Positions 16,158 through 25,771 of a stretch of DNA of 64,000 nt are shown here, in pieces. The notes under the pieces are model-generated. The model did not search any database. It worked only from the letters and a program-made list of their open reading frames with translations, and was not told where the DNA came from. How positions within the stretch are numbered: the stretch's first letter is position 1; every line of letters begins with the position of its first letter. A program made the translations under genes and the position numbers. Source of the DNA: Fibrobacter sp. (GTDB lineage: Bacteria; Fibrobacterota; Chitinivibrionia; Chitinivibrionales; Chitinispirillaceae); assembly GCA_012513915.1 (NCBI GenBank), contig JAAZBG010000099.1, forward strand, positions 1 through 64,000. The letters run 5' to 3'.

Positions 16158-17306
16158 TCAATTTTGTATAACTCTGCGACGTACACCACGCTTTACACCG
16201 GCATCAGAAACATGCTGCGACTGACTTGAAATATTCAGTACAATTCCCATACCTATCATCATAAACACGATACTCATACCACCATAACTCAAAAATGGAA
16301 GCGGTATCCCCGTCGTCGGTATAAGTCCGCATCCAACGCTGGTATGTATTAGTGTATAAACAGCAACAACCATCGTAAACCCGAATGCCATCAATTGACC
16401 CATTCTATCAGGGGCATGAAGTGCTGCATGCATCCCTCTGCTTATTATGTAAACAAAGGTTGCGAATACTATCATCAGGCCGATAAAACCAATCTCCTCA
16501 CCAAGAATGGCGATTGCAAAATCCGTATGAGGCTCGGGAAGATAGAAAAACTTCTGCTCTCCCTTCCCAAGCCCTGTACCGAAAAGGCCGCCATTACCCA
16601 ACCCGATCAGCGACTGATATGTTTGATAACCAACATGATCCTTTGACTCAGCGCTATTCATAAATGCCATCAATCGCCTCATTCTGTATGGCGTTTTCAA
16701 AATCAGGACAATTGCGAAAGGAATGGCAGCCAGTGCGATTGATGCAATATGCATCAGCTTTGCACCTGACAGATAGATCATTGACACGGCAATTATACCC
16801 AGCACCACTGCGGTTGACATATTCGGTTCAATAAGAATAAGTCCGCAAACAATTCCGATTTTTATCATAAGCTGAATAAAGTGTTTAATATTGGTGATAT
16901 CATTTCCTATTTTATCGCAGCTACGGGCAATAAGACAAATTAACGCAACCTTTGCAGCATCGGAAACCTGAAATAATACCGGACCGATATCCAGCCACCT
17001 CCGTGCACCGTTAATTCTGGGAACACCCGGCAAAACCAATACCGCTACAAGTAAACCAATCGCTCCCAGATACAAGAGATTGCTGATTTTACCCCAGAAA
17101 TGATAATCAACATTTACAAAAAGCATAAATGCACCAATGGCAATAAGAACACGGATCGATTGACGTGCAAGAAAGAAATCCGCACCGCCAAACCGCTGCT
17201 GAGCAAGCGCAAATGATGAACTGTACACAAGAACAATTCCAAACCCCATCATTACAAGCAATGCAATGAAAAGCCCGAAATCCATTCCTGCCATCCGGTT
17301 TTTCAT
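16158..17306 (-). CDS. ftsW: Septal peptidoglycan polymerase FtsW (SEDS family)
   Basis: Polytopic glycosyltransferase that polymerises lipid II at the septum with FtsI. About ten membrane spans are seen in 382 residues. Family signatures are FGLFIALLVMMGFGIVLVYS, PGVPRINGARRWLDIG, EPNMSTAV, GLGKGEQKFFYLPEPHTDF and PTTGIPLPFLSYGG. The C-terminus is short and basic (KRGVRRRVIQN). The start overlaps the murD stop by 4 bp. Confidence 0.97.
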   Translation of the reverse strand: MKNRMAGMDFGLFIALLVMMGFGIVLVYSSSFALAQQRFGGADFFLARQSIRVLIAIGAFMLFVNVDYHFWGKISNLLYLGAIGLLVAVLVLPGVPRINGARRWLDIGPVLFQVSDAAKVALICLIARSCDKIGNDITNIKHFIQLMIKIGIVCGLILIEPNMSTAVVLGIIAVSMIYLSGAKLMHIASIALAAIPFAIVLILKTPYRMRRLMAFMNSAESKDHVGYQTYQSLIGLGNGGLFGTGLGKGEQKFFYLPEPHTDFAIAILGEEIGFIGLMIVFATFVYIISRGMHAALHAPDRMGQLMAFGFTMVVAVYTLIHTSVGCGLIPTTGIPLPFLSYGGMSIVFMMIGMGIVLNISSQSQHVSDAGVKRGVRRRVIQN

Positions 17307-18679
17307 TTTGTTACATTCCTTTTACAAACGAGCTGTTTGAAAACATCTCCACGTTCCTCATAGTTTTTAAACATATCAAAACTTGAACACCCCGGAGAAA
17401 AAACAACCACCTCTCCCGGCACCGCATTCTCCATTGCGCAGTCAATTGCAGCATCAAGTGTCGCCGCACGTTTTATTGTTGTTAATCCATTCCAGACACG
17501 TTCCATTCGATCTGCAGCTTCACCGATCAGTGTCACATCAGTAACATGTTCTTTAATCGCATCATTGACTGTTGTAAAGTCACAGAATTTATCACGTCCC
17601 CCGGCGATCAGATGCACACCTTTGGGAAAAGCTTTAACAGCAACAAGTATCGATTCTGCGGTCGTAGATTTTGAATCATTGTAAAATCTTATTTTGTTAA
17701 TCTCATCAACATACTCAAGACGATGCTTCAAGCCCTTGAAGCTGCATATTCCTTTTGCAATCCCTGTCACATCTGCACCGGAAACCATTGCGAGCGCTGA
17801 GGCTACGCAGGCATTTTCATAATTATGATGTCCCTTGATAACCATATCGTTTACATTCAGGACAACTCCATTATTTCCCCTGAAACGATACTTAAGGAGC
17901 AAACCATCAATCCAGAATGAATCCTCCCCCGGCACATCTGCCCCAAACCAGACGATCTGTGTCCGGTGTCTCATTTCGTTGGCCCATTCACACAAGCGAT
18001 CATCATTTGCATTGAGCACAAGCACATTATCTTTTGTAAAATTACGCGCAATTTCCTTCTTTGCATTGTAATAGTCATCTTCACAGGCATACCGGTCGAG
18101 ATGATTCTTCATGAAATTCAAAACCGCGGCAGCCATTGGCCTGAAAGTGTCAATAGTTTCAAGCTGGAAACTTGATACTTCGGCAACTACATAACTATCT
18201 TTTGGCACCTGATGAACAATACTGATAACCGGAATACCAATATTGCCGGCAACAACAGCATCCTTACCACCAGCATTGAGAGCCTCTCCCAGTAACGAAA
18301 CAGTGGTGCTTTTTCCGGTTGATCCGGTTACTGCAAGAAACGTAGCTTTACTTGCACGAAATCCGAGTTCCATTTCCGACCAGACCGGAATTTTTCTCTC
18401 ACGTGCTTTGACAAGAATCGGAATATCTGATGGAACCCCCGGAGAAAGTACAATCAAATCACAATCAAGAACTCTGTCGGTATGCGCAGATGCTTCATAC
18501 CTGACATTATTAATACCCTTATCAGATAATATCTTTACAAGTTTTACCTCATCACAGGTATCACTGATTAATACATCAGATCCCTTACCAATAAAGAATT
18601 CGGCAGCTGCAAGTCCACTGCGTGCAGCACCAATAATAGAAACCCGTGATGGAAAACTTTTCTGCATATCAAAATTCAT
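17303..18679 (-). CDS. murD: UDP-N-acetylmuramoyl-L-alanine--D-glutamate ligase
   Basis: Adds D-glutamate to the stem peptide. VSIIGAARSGLAAAEFF binds the UDP moiety, VTGSTGKSTTVSLLGE is the P-loop, and NDSKSTTAES plus HLIAGGRDKF are the Mur ligase late motifs. 458 residues. It begins 11 bp after murF; mraY, which normally sits between these two genes, is absent. The GTTGKTT-type loop is present as GSTGKST. Confidence 0.97.
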   Translation of the reverse strand: MNFDMQKSFPSRVSIIGAARSGLAAAEFFIGKGSDVLISDTCDEVKLVKILSDKGINNVRYEASAHTDRVLDCDLIVLSPGVPSDIPILVKARERKIPVWSEMELGFRASKATFLAVTGSTGKSTTVSLLGEALNAGGKDAVVAGNIGIPVISIVHQVPKDSYVVAEVSSFQLETIDTFRPMAAAVLNFMKNHLDRYACEDDYYNAKKEIARNFTKDNVLVLNANDDRLCEWANEMRHRTQIVWFGADVPGEDSFWIDGLLLKYRFRGNNGVVLNVNDMVIKGHHNYENACVASALAMVSGADVTGIAKGICSFKGLKHRLEYVDEINKIRFYNDSKSTTAESILVAVKAFPKGVHLIAGGRDKFCDFTTVNDAIKEHVTDVTLIGEAADRMERVWNGLTTIKRAATLDAAIDCAMENAVPGEVVVFSPGCSSFDMFKNYEERGDVFKQLVCKRNVTK

Positions 18680-18690
18680 TTCTATGACCC

Positions 18691-20103
18691 TTAGAATCTT
18701 TCGAAAACTGTCTCAAGTTGAACACCCCGGGAACCCTTTAAAAGAACTGTATCACCTTTTACTACGATTTCTCTCGCTTTCTCAACAGCATTCCCGGCAC
18801 AGTCTGCGATCATTATAGAACCAGCGCTCATACCTGCTGTCACGGCTCCCTTTTTAATCTCCTCAGCAAACTCACCAACTGCAAGAATTTTATTTACTTT
18901 TGCATCAACAAGGTTTTTACCAAGTTCCTGATGCAGTTTTGATGCATACTTGCCGAGCTCTTTCATATCACCAACGATTGCAACGCGATTTACTTCCGGA
19001 GTAATATCCGAGAGATAGGTAATTGCGCTTTTCATTGATGACGGATTTGCATTATAGCAATCGAGAATAAACCTGGTTCCCTTTTTCATCTCTACTGCAC
19101 CACGCATTGTGACCGGTTTCTGTTCAAGCAGCGCTTTTGCAATACGATCATCAGGAATCCCGCACCGTCTTCCGATGAAAATTGCAGGCAGTGCGCTGTA
19201 GATAAAATGACGGCCCGGCATCGCAAGCCTGAATGTGTATCCGTCAAGTTCAAACGAGATTCCCTTAACTGCATCAATGGTTACATTCTGTGGACGGACA
19301 GTGCACTTTGACGAGAAACCGTAGAAAACGCTATTAAGCCCACGTTCCTTTGCACCTTTGACAAGACGAGGATCATCACCGTTAAGCAGCATGAAACCGG
19401 ACTTTTTATTTAGTCCATCAGCGATCTCGAATTTAGCCTTAGTTGTATTATCCAGTGATCCGAATAATCCAACGTGCCCATAACCGATATTGGTAATCAC
19501 TGCAATATCCGGCTTTGCAATAGTAGTTAATTCATGAATTTCACCGACATGGTTAGCACCCATCTCAATGACACCAGCCCATTCATTACCAGAAAACCTG
19601 AGAAGGCTAAGCGGTACTCCAATATGATTATTCCAGTTTCCGAATGTTTCACTAATGTCAAGGCCCTGACGCAGCACCGATGAAATGAACGTACGTGTCG
19701 TGGTTTTTCCGTTTGATCCTGTAACACCAACAAGAAGAATACCCATCTCCTGACGGTATTTTGCAGCAGCTTTCTGAACAGCCTTTAACGGATCTGTCAC
19801 CCTGATCAACTTCCGTGCCTGCGCAGCAGTACATTCGATAGTACTCTTTTTATCAACAATTGCAGCAATAGCCCCGGCTTTGAGTGCATTTACGACATAT
19901 GCATGTCCATCATCACGCTCTGATTTCAACGCAACAAAAACATCACCCGGCATAACTTTACGTGAATCGTTCCATACGGTCCCGACTTTTAATGAAAGCT
20001 TTGATACTGGTAGTTCAGATTTACCACAGCACCACGTTACAAGATGCCCCAGTGTAAGCGGTGTTGAATTACTCTGCTCAGTGCATGCTTTACTTGCCAT
20101 CAT
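18691..20103 (-). CDS. murF: UDP-N-acetylmuramoyl-tripeptide--D-alanyl-D-alanine ligase
   Basis: Adds D-Ala-D-Ala to the UDP-MurNAc tripeptide, the last cytosolic step. It has the N-terminal substrate domain (VWNDSRKVMPGDVFVALK), the P-loop GVTGSNGKTTTRTFI, EMGANHVGEIHELT and DCYNANPSSMK. 470 residues. The start overlaps the murE stop by 4 bp. The N-terminal segment (1-20) has no family counterpart I know, but no better start is obvious. Confidence 0.97.
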   Translation of the reverse strand: MMASKACTEQSNSTPLTLGHLVTWCCGKSELPVSKLSLKVGTVWNDSRKVMPGDVFVALKSERDDGHAYVVNALKAGAIAAIVDKKSTIECTAAQARKLIRVTDPLKAVQKAAAKYRQEMGILLVGVTGSNGKTTTRTFISSVLRQGLDISETFGNWNNHIGVPLSLLRFSGNEWAGVIEMGANHVGEIHELTTIAKPDIAVITNIGYGHVGLFGSLDNTTKAKFEIADGLNKKSGFMLLNGDDPRLVKGAKERGLNSVFYGFSSKCTVRPQNVTIDAVKGISFELDGYTFRLAMPGRHFIYSALPAIFIGRRCGIPDDRIAKALLEQKPVTMRGAVEMKKGTRFILDCYNANPSSMKSAITYLSDITPEVNRVAIVGDMKELGKYASKLHQELGKNLVDAKVNKILAVGEFAEEIKKGAVTAGMSAGSIMIADCAGNAVEKAREIVVKGDTVLLKGSRGVQLETVFERF

Positions 20104-21569
20104 TTCCCCATTTGTAAATACAGTGTTTCAACAATCTCTTTATCATTGAAGTGATGTTTTACACCATTTATTTCCTGGTAATCTTCATGCCCTTTACCGG
20201 CAATAACGATACAGTCACCCTCTTTTGCATTCTTCAGGGCTACTTCAATAGCAGATTTCCGGTCAGGAATGGCTACATGAGGAAAATCCAGAGGTATTCC
20301 TGCGCAGATCTCATCAATGATTGCGATGGGCCGTTCACTTCTGGGATTATCTGATGTAACAATTGCTTCATCAGCATGTTCAGCCACGACACCACCCATA
20401 ACCGGCCGTTTTGTCCGGTCCCGATCACCCCCGCATCCGAACACACATATCAATCGTCCTTTTGTTAAGGGACGTGCAGTAGTGAGAATATTTTGAAGTG
20501 CATCAGGAGTATGCGCATAATCAACTATTACAGCAAACGGAGCATCGATCATCACGCGATCCATTCTGCCGGCAACAGTTTCCACCGCACTAAAAGCCTG
20601 CTGAATCGTTGCATCGGAAAAGCCAAGTCCATAGGCACCGGCAATCAACGCTGTCATATTATAAACATTAAAAAAACCTCGTAATGATGAATGAAATGCG
20701 AGACGTTTTCCTTTATGGACAATTGTGACCTCACAACCATCCCAACTACAGTTCCAGGAATCGATTCGAACATCCGATGCACTGTCACGACCATAGGTCA
20801 GAATTTTCCTGTCTCCAATTTCTGCGGAAAGACGTTTTCCCCATTTGTCATCAATGTTGATAACTGCAACACCGTCAGGTTTCATATATTCAGTAAAAAG
20901 TCTTTTCTTTGCCTCGTAGTAGTTTTCCATAGTCTTATGGAAATCAAGATGATCCTGTGTCAGATTTGTCCATACTGCCACATCGTAAAAAAGTCCGCTT
21001 ATTCTATCAAGTGCAAGCGAATGCGATGATGTCTCCATGACAATGGAATCAGGCGAATAATTTTCTTCATGTATACATCTGAATATTTCTATCGCTTCCG
21101 GTGTAGTATGCGTAGCAGGTACAATTTTATTTGCTATGTGAAAATCAATTGTCCCAAACATCCAGACCTGCTCTTTTTTACTGGTTTGCTCAAGAAGCTT
21201 CTGAAACTGATGTGTAATTGTTGTTTTTCCATTGGTTCCGGTGATACCGATCATTTTTATTCCGTTAATATCAATATTCCATAATGCTGCTCCAAGATAG
21301 CCGGTGCAGTGACGAACATTCTTTACCTGAACAGAAGGGACATTCAATTCCGGATGTTTCTTTTCTGATATGATTGCAGCGGCACCTTTTGCAAGGGCAT
21401 CAGCAATATATGCATCTCCGTCAAGCTTTGTTCCAGGTATTGAAATGAATACATACCCCAGTTTTACTTTACGTGAATCAAACGTAATACCGGTAATATC
21501 CGGATCGCCGCTTCCGGATCTGCTCAGGACTTCAACATTTGCTTTTTTCAGGAGTTCTTCAAACAACAT
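20100..21569 (-). CDS. murE: UDP-MurNAc-tripeptide synthetase, meso-DAP type
   Basis: Adds the third stem residue. DSRKVKLGYVFISIPG is the UDP-binding domain, GITGTNGKTTITHQF the P-loop, and the specificity motif is DNPRSERP; an Arg in DNPR indicates meso-diaminopimelate rather than lysine, as in diderm bacteria. 489 residues. It starts 61 bp after ftsI, the largest gap in the first half of the cluster. Confidence 0.97.
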   Translation of the reverse strand: MLFEELLKKANVEVLSRSGSGDPDITGITFDSRKVKLGYVFISIPGTKLDGDAYIADALAKGAAAIISEKKHPELNVPSVQVKNVRHCTGYLGAALWNIDINGIKMIGITGTNGKTTITHQFQKLLEQTSKKEQVWMFGTIDFHIANKIVPATHTTPEAIEIFRCIHEENYSPDSIVMETSSHSLALDRISGLFYDVAVWTNLTQDHLDFHKTMENYYEAKKRLFTEYMKPDGVAVINIDDKWGKRLSAEIGDRKILTYGRDSASDVRIDSWNCSWDGCEVTIVHKGKRLAFHSSLRGFFNVYNMTALIAGAYGLGFSDATIQQAFSAVETVAGRMDRVMIDAPFAVIVDYAHTPDALQNILTTARPLTKGRLICVFGCGGDRDRTKRPVMGGVVAEHADEAIVTSDNPRSERPIAIIDEICAGIPLDFPHVAIPDRKSAIEVALKNAKEGDCIVIAGKGHEDYQEINGVKHHFNDKEIVETLYLQMGK

Positions 21570-21630
21570 ACTATTCTCTTTTCAAGTAAACCGTCGAAAC
21601 TGACTCTTGACATAATAGGCCATGGTACTA

Positions 21631-23550
21631 TCAATCTGATGCACAGATAAGTGTACAGGCTTCAGCAGCACGCATCATTGTTCCAGCTTCGGGAAACTGT
21701 TTCTTTACTTTCCCAAAACCAATGATATATGGTGTCAAACCATTTATATTTACAAGATTGACAGCATCGCGCAAATCCTTGCCGTTACAATCAGGTACGA
21801 TTCGTTCCTTTCCCGAACTGTTATCGAAGTATGCAGTCAGCATCCTTGTTTTATCCATCTTTGTACCGGCTCTGGGAGCCTGATACATTATAGTCTTGCC
21901 ACTGCCGGCAAACTGATACTGTATTCTGCTTTTTTTAAGAACCTTTTCCGCACTATCTTTTGTTAAACCACTGATATCCGGAACCGTAATTTCATCAGTT
22001 TTTTCATACTGTGATGCAACATCATTCTTTCCAAGAATTTTTTCTGCATAATGTAACTCCGGATGACTGATTATTTGTGTCATGATTTTGTTAAATGCCG
22101 GAGCAGCTGCGACTCCACCCATTTCGCCGCCAGCCGGTTCATCAATGACAACACTGCATAAAAGTTCCGGTTTGTCAGCAGGAATAAATCCAATAAATGA
22201 TGACCATGAGCGCCACCGTGAATATTTGCCCGAATCCGGCTTCTGAGCAGTACCGGTTTTTCCACCGACAACAATACCCTCAATTGCAGCTTTTTTTCCT
22301 GTACCATCAGCAGCTACATCTGCAAGCATTGTTCTCATTCGCTTTGCAACATCTTCATTGAGGACTCTCCGTACCGGTTTGTATTTTGCACTGTCAACTA
22401 TCTTCCCGTTACTGTCAACTATTTTATCGTAGATTACCGGCTCCAGCAGTATTCCCCCGTTTGCTACTGCAGCATAAGAAAGCGAGATCTGCAACAGTGT
22501 TACTGAAAGTTCCTGACCTATTGCAACAGTGACACGTGATCGTCCAGACCATGCACTTACCGGGTGAACAATCCCGACTTCCTCACCTGGGAGATCAACG
22601 CCGCTCCGGATACCAAATCCGAAATTTTTAATATAGTTGAACAGTTTCTCATTTCCGATTTCATTGGCAATCTGTGCAAAACAGACATTGCTTGAATAAC
22701 TTAATGCTTTTGTAAATGTTAAAAATCCATACGGCACATGGTCCCGTATCACCTGATGAAATATCTCATATCGTCCATTGTTTCCATTAATGAGATCATC
22801 TTCCTTCTTAATGCCTTCTTGTAAAGCAGCTGAGGCTGTGATCACTTTAAATGTTGATCCCGGTTCGTATGTATAGCTGATACACCTGTTTTGTCGTTCA
22901 GCTATTGAATACATCGATGTAAAGTTCGGATCAAATGATGGTTCATTGGCCATTGCAAGTATTTTTCCATTTGATGGATTCATTACAATACACCATCCAC
23001 CCTTTGCCTTGAAATTTTCGACGGTTTTCTTAAGTACAGCCTGCGTTATCTTTTGTATATTTGCATCAATCGTCAGATAAACATCATCCCCGGGTACCGG
23101 ATCCCGCTCCGGCAGCCCGATTTTACGATACCGCTGGTTTTTTCCATCCTTCTGAAGTATTATCCATCCGTCTTCTCCACGGAGGTAGTTGTCAAATGCT
23201 AACTCTGCACCTCCAAGTCCGTATCCATCACGCCCGACATATCCAAGCACACTTCCGGCAATATCACCCAATGGGTAAATTCTGTTTGTCGAACGTGCAC
23301 CAGCTTTTGTCCCATCCGGTTTCAACATGATTTTCTTTTCTGTTGTCAATGCGAGCATTTTTCCATTACAATCGTAAATTGTACCGCGCTTTGCAATGAG
23401 TATCTGTCGTAACTGACTCTGGTTGCGGCTTCGTTCTGAATATCTCTTACTGTCAAGAACCTGAATCGTAAACAATCTGAAAATTACTGCAGCTCCTCCA
23501 AGCCCCAAAACCATGCAGACCAGAAGCAAACGAATTTTCAGTTTACTCAT
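21631..23550 (-). CDS. ftsI: Division transpeptidase FtsI (PBP) with two C-terminal PASTA domains
   Basis: Class B penicillin-binding protein that crosslinks septal peptidoglycan with FtsW. One membrane anchor (7-27), then RGTIYDCNGKMLA and the dimerisation domain. The transpeptidase domain has the SxxK serine in EPGSTFKVIT (S232), the SxN motif SYSSNVCF and the KTG motif VGGKTGTAQK. From about 520 come two PASTA repeats (ITVPDISGLTKDSAEKVL and ERIVPDCNGKDLRDAVNLV), unusual in Proteobacteria but known from Firmicutes SpoVD/PBP2x and some FCB bacteria. 639 residues. It overlaps ftsL by 1 bp. Confidence 0.97.
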   Translation of the reverse strand: MSKLKIRLLLVCMVLGLGGAAVIFRLFTIQVLDSKRYSERSRNQSQLRQILIAKRGTIYDCNGKMLALTTEKKIMLKPDGTKAGARSTNRIYPLGDIAGSVLGYVGRDGYGLGGAELAFDNYLRGEDGWIILQKDGKNQRYRKIGLPERDPVPGDDVYLTIDANIQKITQAVLKKTVENFKAKGGWCIVMNPSNGKILAMANEPSFDPNFTSMYSIAERQNRCISYTYEPGSTFKVITASAALQEGIKKEDDLINGNNGRYEIFHQVIRDHVPYGFLTFTKALSYSSNVCFAQIANEIGNEKLFNYIKNFGFGIRSGVDLPGEEVGIVHPVSAWSGRSRVTVAIGQELSVTLLQISLSYAAVANGGILLEPVIYDKIVDSNGKIVDSAKYKPVRRVLNEDVAKRMRTMLADVAADGTGKKAAIEGIVVGGKTGTAQKPDSGKYSRWRSWSSFIGFIPADKPELLCSVVIDEPAGGEMGGVAAAPAFNKIMTQIISHPELHYAEKILGKNDVASQYEKTDEITVPDISGLTKDSAEKVLKKSRIQYQFAGSGKTIMYQAPRAGTKMDKTRMLTAYFDNSSGKERIVPDCNGKDLRDAVNLVNINGLTPYIIGFGKVKKQFPEAGTMMRAAEACTLICASD

Positions 23551-23951
23551 CAGTTGCGTACTCCAAGTGATCTGTTAATGACATTCAGAACAGATGCAAG
23601 AGTAACCGTTTCGACTTTATCACTGCCGGATTTCATCTTTACAATAACAATTTGATTTACATTGGGATATTCGAGTTTGCAATGATGACGTGCGAATGTT
23701 TCAATCCTGCTGTTATCAGAAAGTCTTTCTACATCATGTTGCAAAGCGGCAATTTCTTTATCAAGCACTTTCAGCGTATCAGACAGCGCATTCATCTTCA
23801 TTGACACATTAGTAATATATACCTGTTTTGTCACAATTAATAACGGCCCGGAAATAATCAGACCTAATATTGCAAGCCCGATCAGCATTAAACGGACCTT
23901 AACAATAGGTTCTGTTTTTGATGGTATCTTTTTTTTGTTAATTTTTTTCAT
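23550..23951 (-). CDS. ftsL: Cell division protein FtsL
   Basis: A 133-residue bitopic protein: a basic tail (KKINKKKIPSK), one span (about 20-45), then a periplasmic heptad-rich segment (MNALSDTLKVLDKEIAALQHDVERL), the coiled coil that pairs with FtsB/DivIC. The call rests on this topology and on its place between rsmH and ftsI, because FtsL sequences diverge strongly. The start overlaps the rsmH stop by 4 bp. Confidence 0.88.
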   Translation of the reverse strand: MKKINKKKIPSKTEPIVKVRLMLIGLAILGLIISGPLLIVTKQVYITNVSMKMNALSDTLKVLDKEIAALQHDVERLSDNSRIETFARHHCKLEYPNVNQIVIVKMKSGSDKVETVTLASVLNVINRSLGVRN

Positions 23952-24898
23952 ATGTACCTGTTTCTGTTACTCAGTTTTTCTGCAACCCTTACCCGTACAC
24001 TTCGAGACCGGGGATTACGGGCAATCTCTGCATCATCAGCCTGCAGTGACTTTCTGGTTACCCGCTTAAGTGATGCAACTTTTTTACAGGTGCATACCGG
24101 TTGTGATGGCGGACAGATGCACCCCAGTTCGCCAGCTCTGAAAAATTCCTTTACAATACGGTCTTCAAGGGAGTGATACGCCATAACTGCAATGCGTCCG
24201 GATGGTTTAAGGAATGATACCGATTTTTCAAGAAACCGCTGTAACTCCCCCAGTTCATCATTCACCGCTATCCGTATAGCCTGAAATACCTTGGCAAGAA
24301 CTTTGTATTTTAAATTGGGCCCGTACTCTTTTATCAAACAATTCCTGAGATCAAATGTTGTCACAATCGGATGACTGCATTGCTTAATGGTTCTGGCCAT
24401 ACGTTTTGCATTCTGTACTTCACCGTATCTATCAAGAATAGTACACAACTCAGCTTCACTGCTTGATGCAATAAACTCTGCAGCACTGATACCGCTATTG
24501 CGATTCATTCGCATGTCAAGTTCTCCATCACCCATAAAACTGAATCCTCTGTCTTTGTTATCGATCTGCCAGGATGAAACTCCTAGATCAAGCAGCATCC
24601 CGTCAACAGCACTGATAGCATGCCGTTCCAATACTTTGTCAAATTCAGAGAAAGGGCTTTGCTCAATGATCACCCTGGATGATGTCTGCAGTGGATTTCT
24701 TAGATTCCACTGTATTGCGTCACTGTCGCGATCAATCCCGATCATTGTTGCTCCCGGTTCAAGACACTCTGCAACCGCCCGGAAATGGCCACCACCTCCC
24801 AGCGTACAATCCAGATATATTCCCTTCTTATCAGTTACGAGTAAGCTGATAATCTCCTTTTTTAATACCGGCTCATGATAAAATTCCTGATTATTCAT
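23948..24898 (-). CDS. rsmH: 16S rRNA m4C1402 methyltransferase
   Basis: N4-methylates C1402 in the ribosomal P site. HEPVLKKEIISLL at the N-terminus, the SAM motif LDCTLGGGGHFRAVAE, GIDRDSDAI, LLDLGVSSWQID and the late AYHSLEDRIVKEFF are all family signatures. 316 residues. It overlaps mraZ by 4 bp. Confidence 0.98.
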   Translation of the reverse strand: MNNQEFYHEPVLKKEIISLLVTDKKGIYLDCTLGGGGHFRAVAECLEPGATMIGIDRDSDAIQWNLRNPLQTSSRVIIEQSPFSEFDKVLERHAISAVDGMLLDLGVSSWQIDNKDRGFSFMGDGELDMRMNRNSGISAAEFIASSSEAELCTILDRYGEVQNAKRMARTIKQCSHPIVTTFDLRNCLIKEYGPNLKYKVLAKVFQAIRIAVNDELGELQRFLEKSVSFLKPSGRIAVMAYHSLEDRIVKEFFRAGELGCICPPSQPVCTCKKVASLKRVTRKSLQADDAEIARNPRSRSVRVRVAEKLSNRNRYI

Positions 24899-25350
24899 TT
24901 TTTATCAACACTGCTTTTTACTGCTTCATAGAATATCGTATCGAAATTTTCGTCATCGGCTTCGAGAGATGCATCACATTTTGCAGTATCCCAGACTTCA
25001 ATAAAATTACCCTGACCTACAAGGGTAACCTCTTTTGTAATGCCGGCGATTGCCATTTGTGCAGGTGTCAACGTAATTCTTCCCTGCGCGTCAAATACTG
25101 ATTCAGAAATTGTGCTGAACAATAAGCGTTTGAGCCGTAACGTTTCCGGTGTTTCGGGCCTTGAAGTGATATCTGCTTCAATTTTTGCCCACTCATCATT
25201 AGGATACACCCGCAAACATCCACCAGGTGCGCGGCTGATAATAACAGTCTCTGCAGCCTCAGGACTCATCGCCTTCCTGAATTTGGCCGGAATATTTACT
25301 CTACCCTTTGCATCAATCGAGTAGTCAAATCTTCCAAGAAACCGTGTCAT
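24895..25350 (-). CDS. mraZ: Transcriptional regulator MraZ
   Basis: An AbrB-like DNA-binding protein and, by analogy with E. coli, repressor of its own dcw promoter. Two SpoVT/AbrB-type repeats are seen (FDYSIDAKGRVNIPAKFRK and VFDAQGRITLTPAQM). The track starts at a TTG; I choose ATG 25350, giving MTRFLGRFDYSI, because GGGAG lies 9 bases upstream and family proteins begin this way. It is 151 residues and heads the dcw operon. Its start region carries repeated TGTGGG boxes, see the operator entry. Confidence 0.96.
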   Translation of the reverse strand: MTRFLGRFDYSIDAKGRVNIPAKFRKAMSPEAAETVIISRAPGGCLRVYPNDEWAKIEADITSRPETPETLRLKRLLFSTISESVFDAQGRITLTPAQMAIAGITKEVTLVGQGNFIEVWDTAKCDASLEADDENFDTIFYEAVKSSVDKK

Positions 25351-25387
25351 CGCCACATTCTCCCACAATTACCCACAATTACACACT
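25350..25387 (-). promoter_or_regulatory. Predicted MraZ operator: 10-bp-spaced TGTGGG boxes
   Basis: On the minus strand TGTGGC, TGTGGG and TGTGGG (plus 25352-25357, 25362-25367 and 25372-25377) recur with an exact 10-bp period, with a fourth degenerate box TGTGTG one period upstream. Known MraZ sites are direct TGGG/GTGGG repeats of about one helical turn. The boxes lie between the predicted transcription start and the mraZ ATG and overlap its Shine-Dalgarno, so MraZ binding could block both. Confidence 0.72.
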
Positions 25388-25397
25388 TTTACCCCTT

Positions 25398-25427
25398 AGA
25401 ATACTTCAATTCACCGTTCATTGTCAA
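25398..25427 (-). promoter_or_regulatory. Sigma70-like promoter of the dcw cluster
   Basis: On the minus strand TTGACA (plus 25422-25427), an 18-bp spacer, and TATTCT (plus 25398-25403, four of six matches). Transcription would begin near 25391, just upstream of the MraZ boxes. Confidence 0.6.
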
Positions 25428-25771
25428 GATTTTTCAATTATTTTTTAAGCGAAAACTGTTTTTTTTATTCGGGATTTTTTAATTGTTTTTAGCGATTTCT
25501 ATTAGTAGTACGCAAACACCGCCATACACTATATGTAGCTGAGCATGATCAGCACGGGTAAAACATTTTGTAGTACTGTTGTTACTACAATCAGGAGGCA
25601 TTCCGCCAGAATGCAGATGCATCTCCCTTTACAAATAAATAATCAGTGTAACCGATTAATAAATAATCAGAAAATAGTGGATATCTTGAGAATAATGTTG
25701 ATAAAAGAGATCAATTTCGGTAGATATTCGATTGAATATGGAGAAAAACAGAACGGTCAGGGAATCAATAA
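25428..25771. other. Intergenic region, no gene found
   Basis: AT-rich sequence between dcw and the coiled-coil gene. The tracked 99-codon plus-strand ORF has no Shine-Dalgarno and overlaps the end of the real gene. AAATAATCAG occurs twice (25637 and 25661) and CAATAATCAG once (25766); this may be chance in AT-rich DNA. I see no tRNA, riboswitch or clear terminator. Confidence 0.5.
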
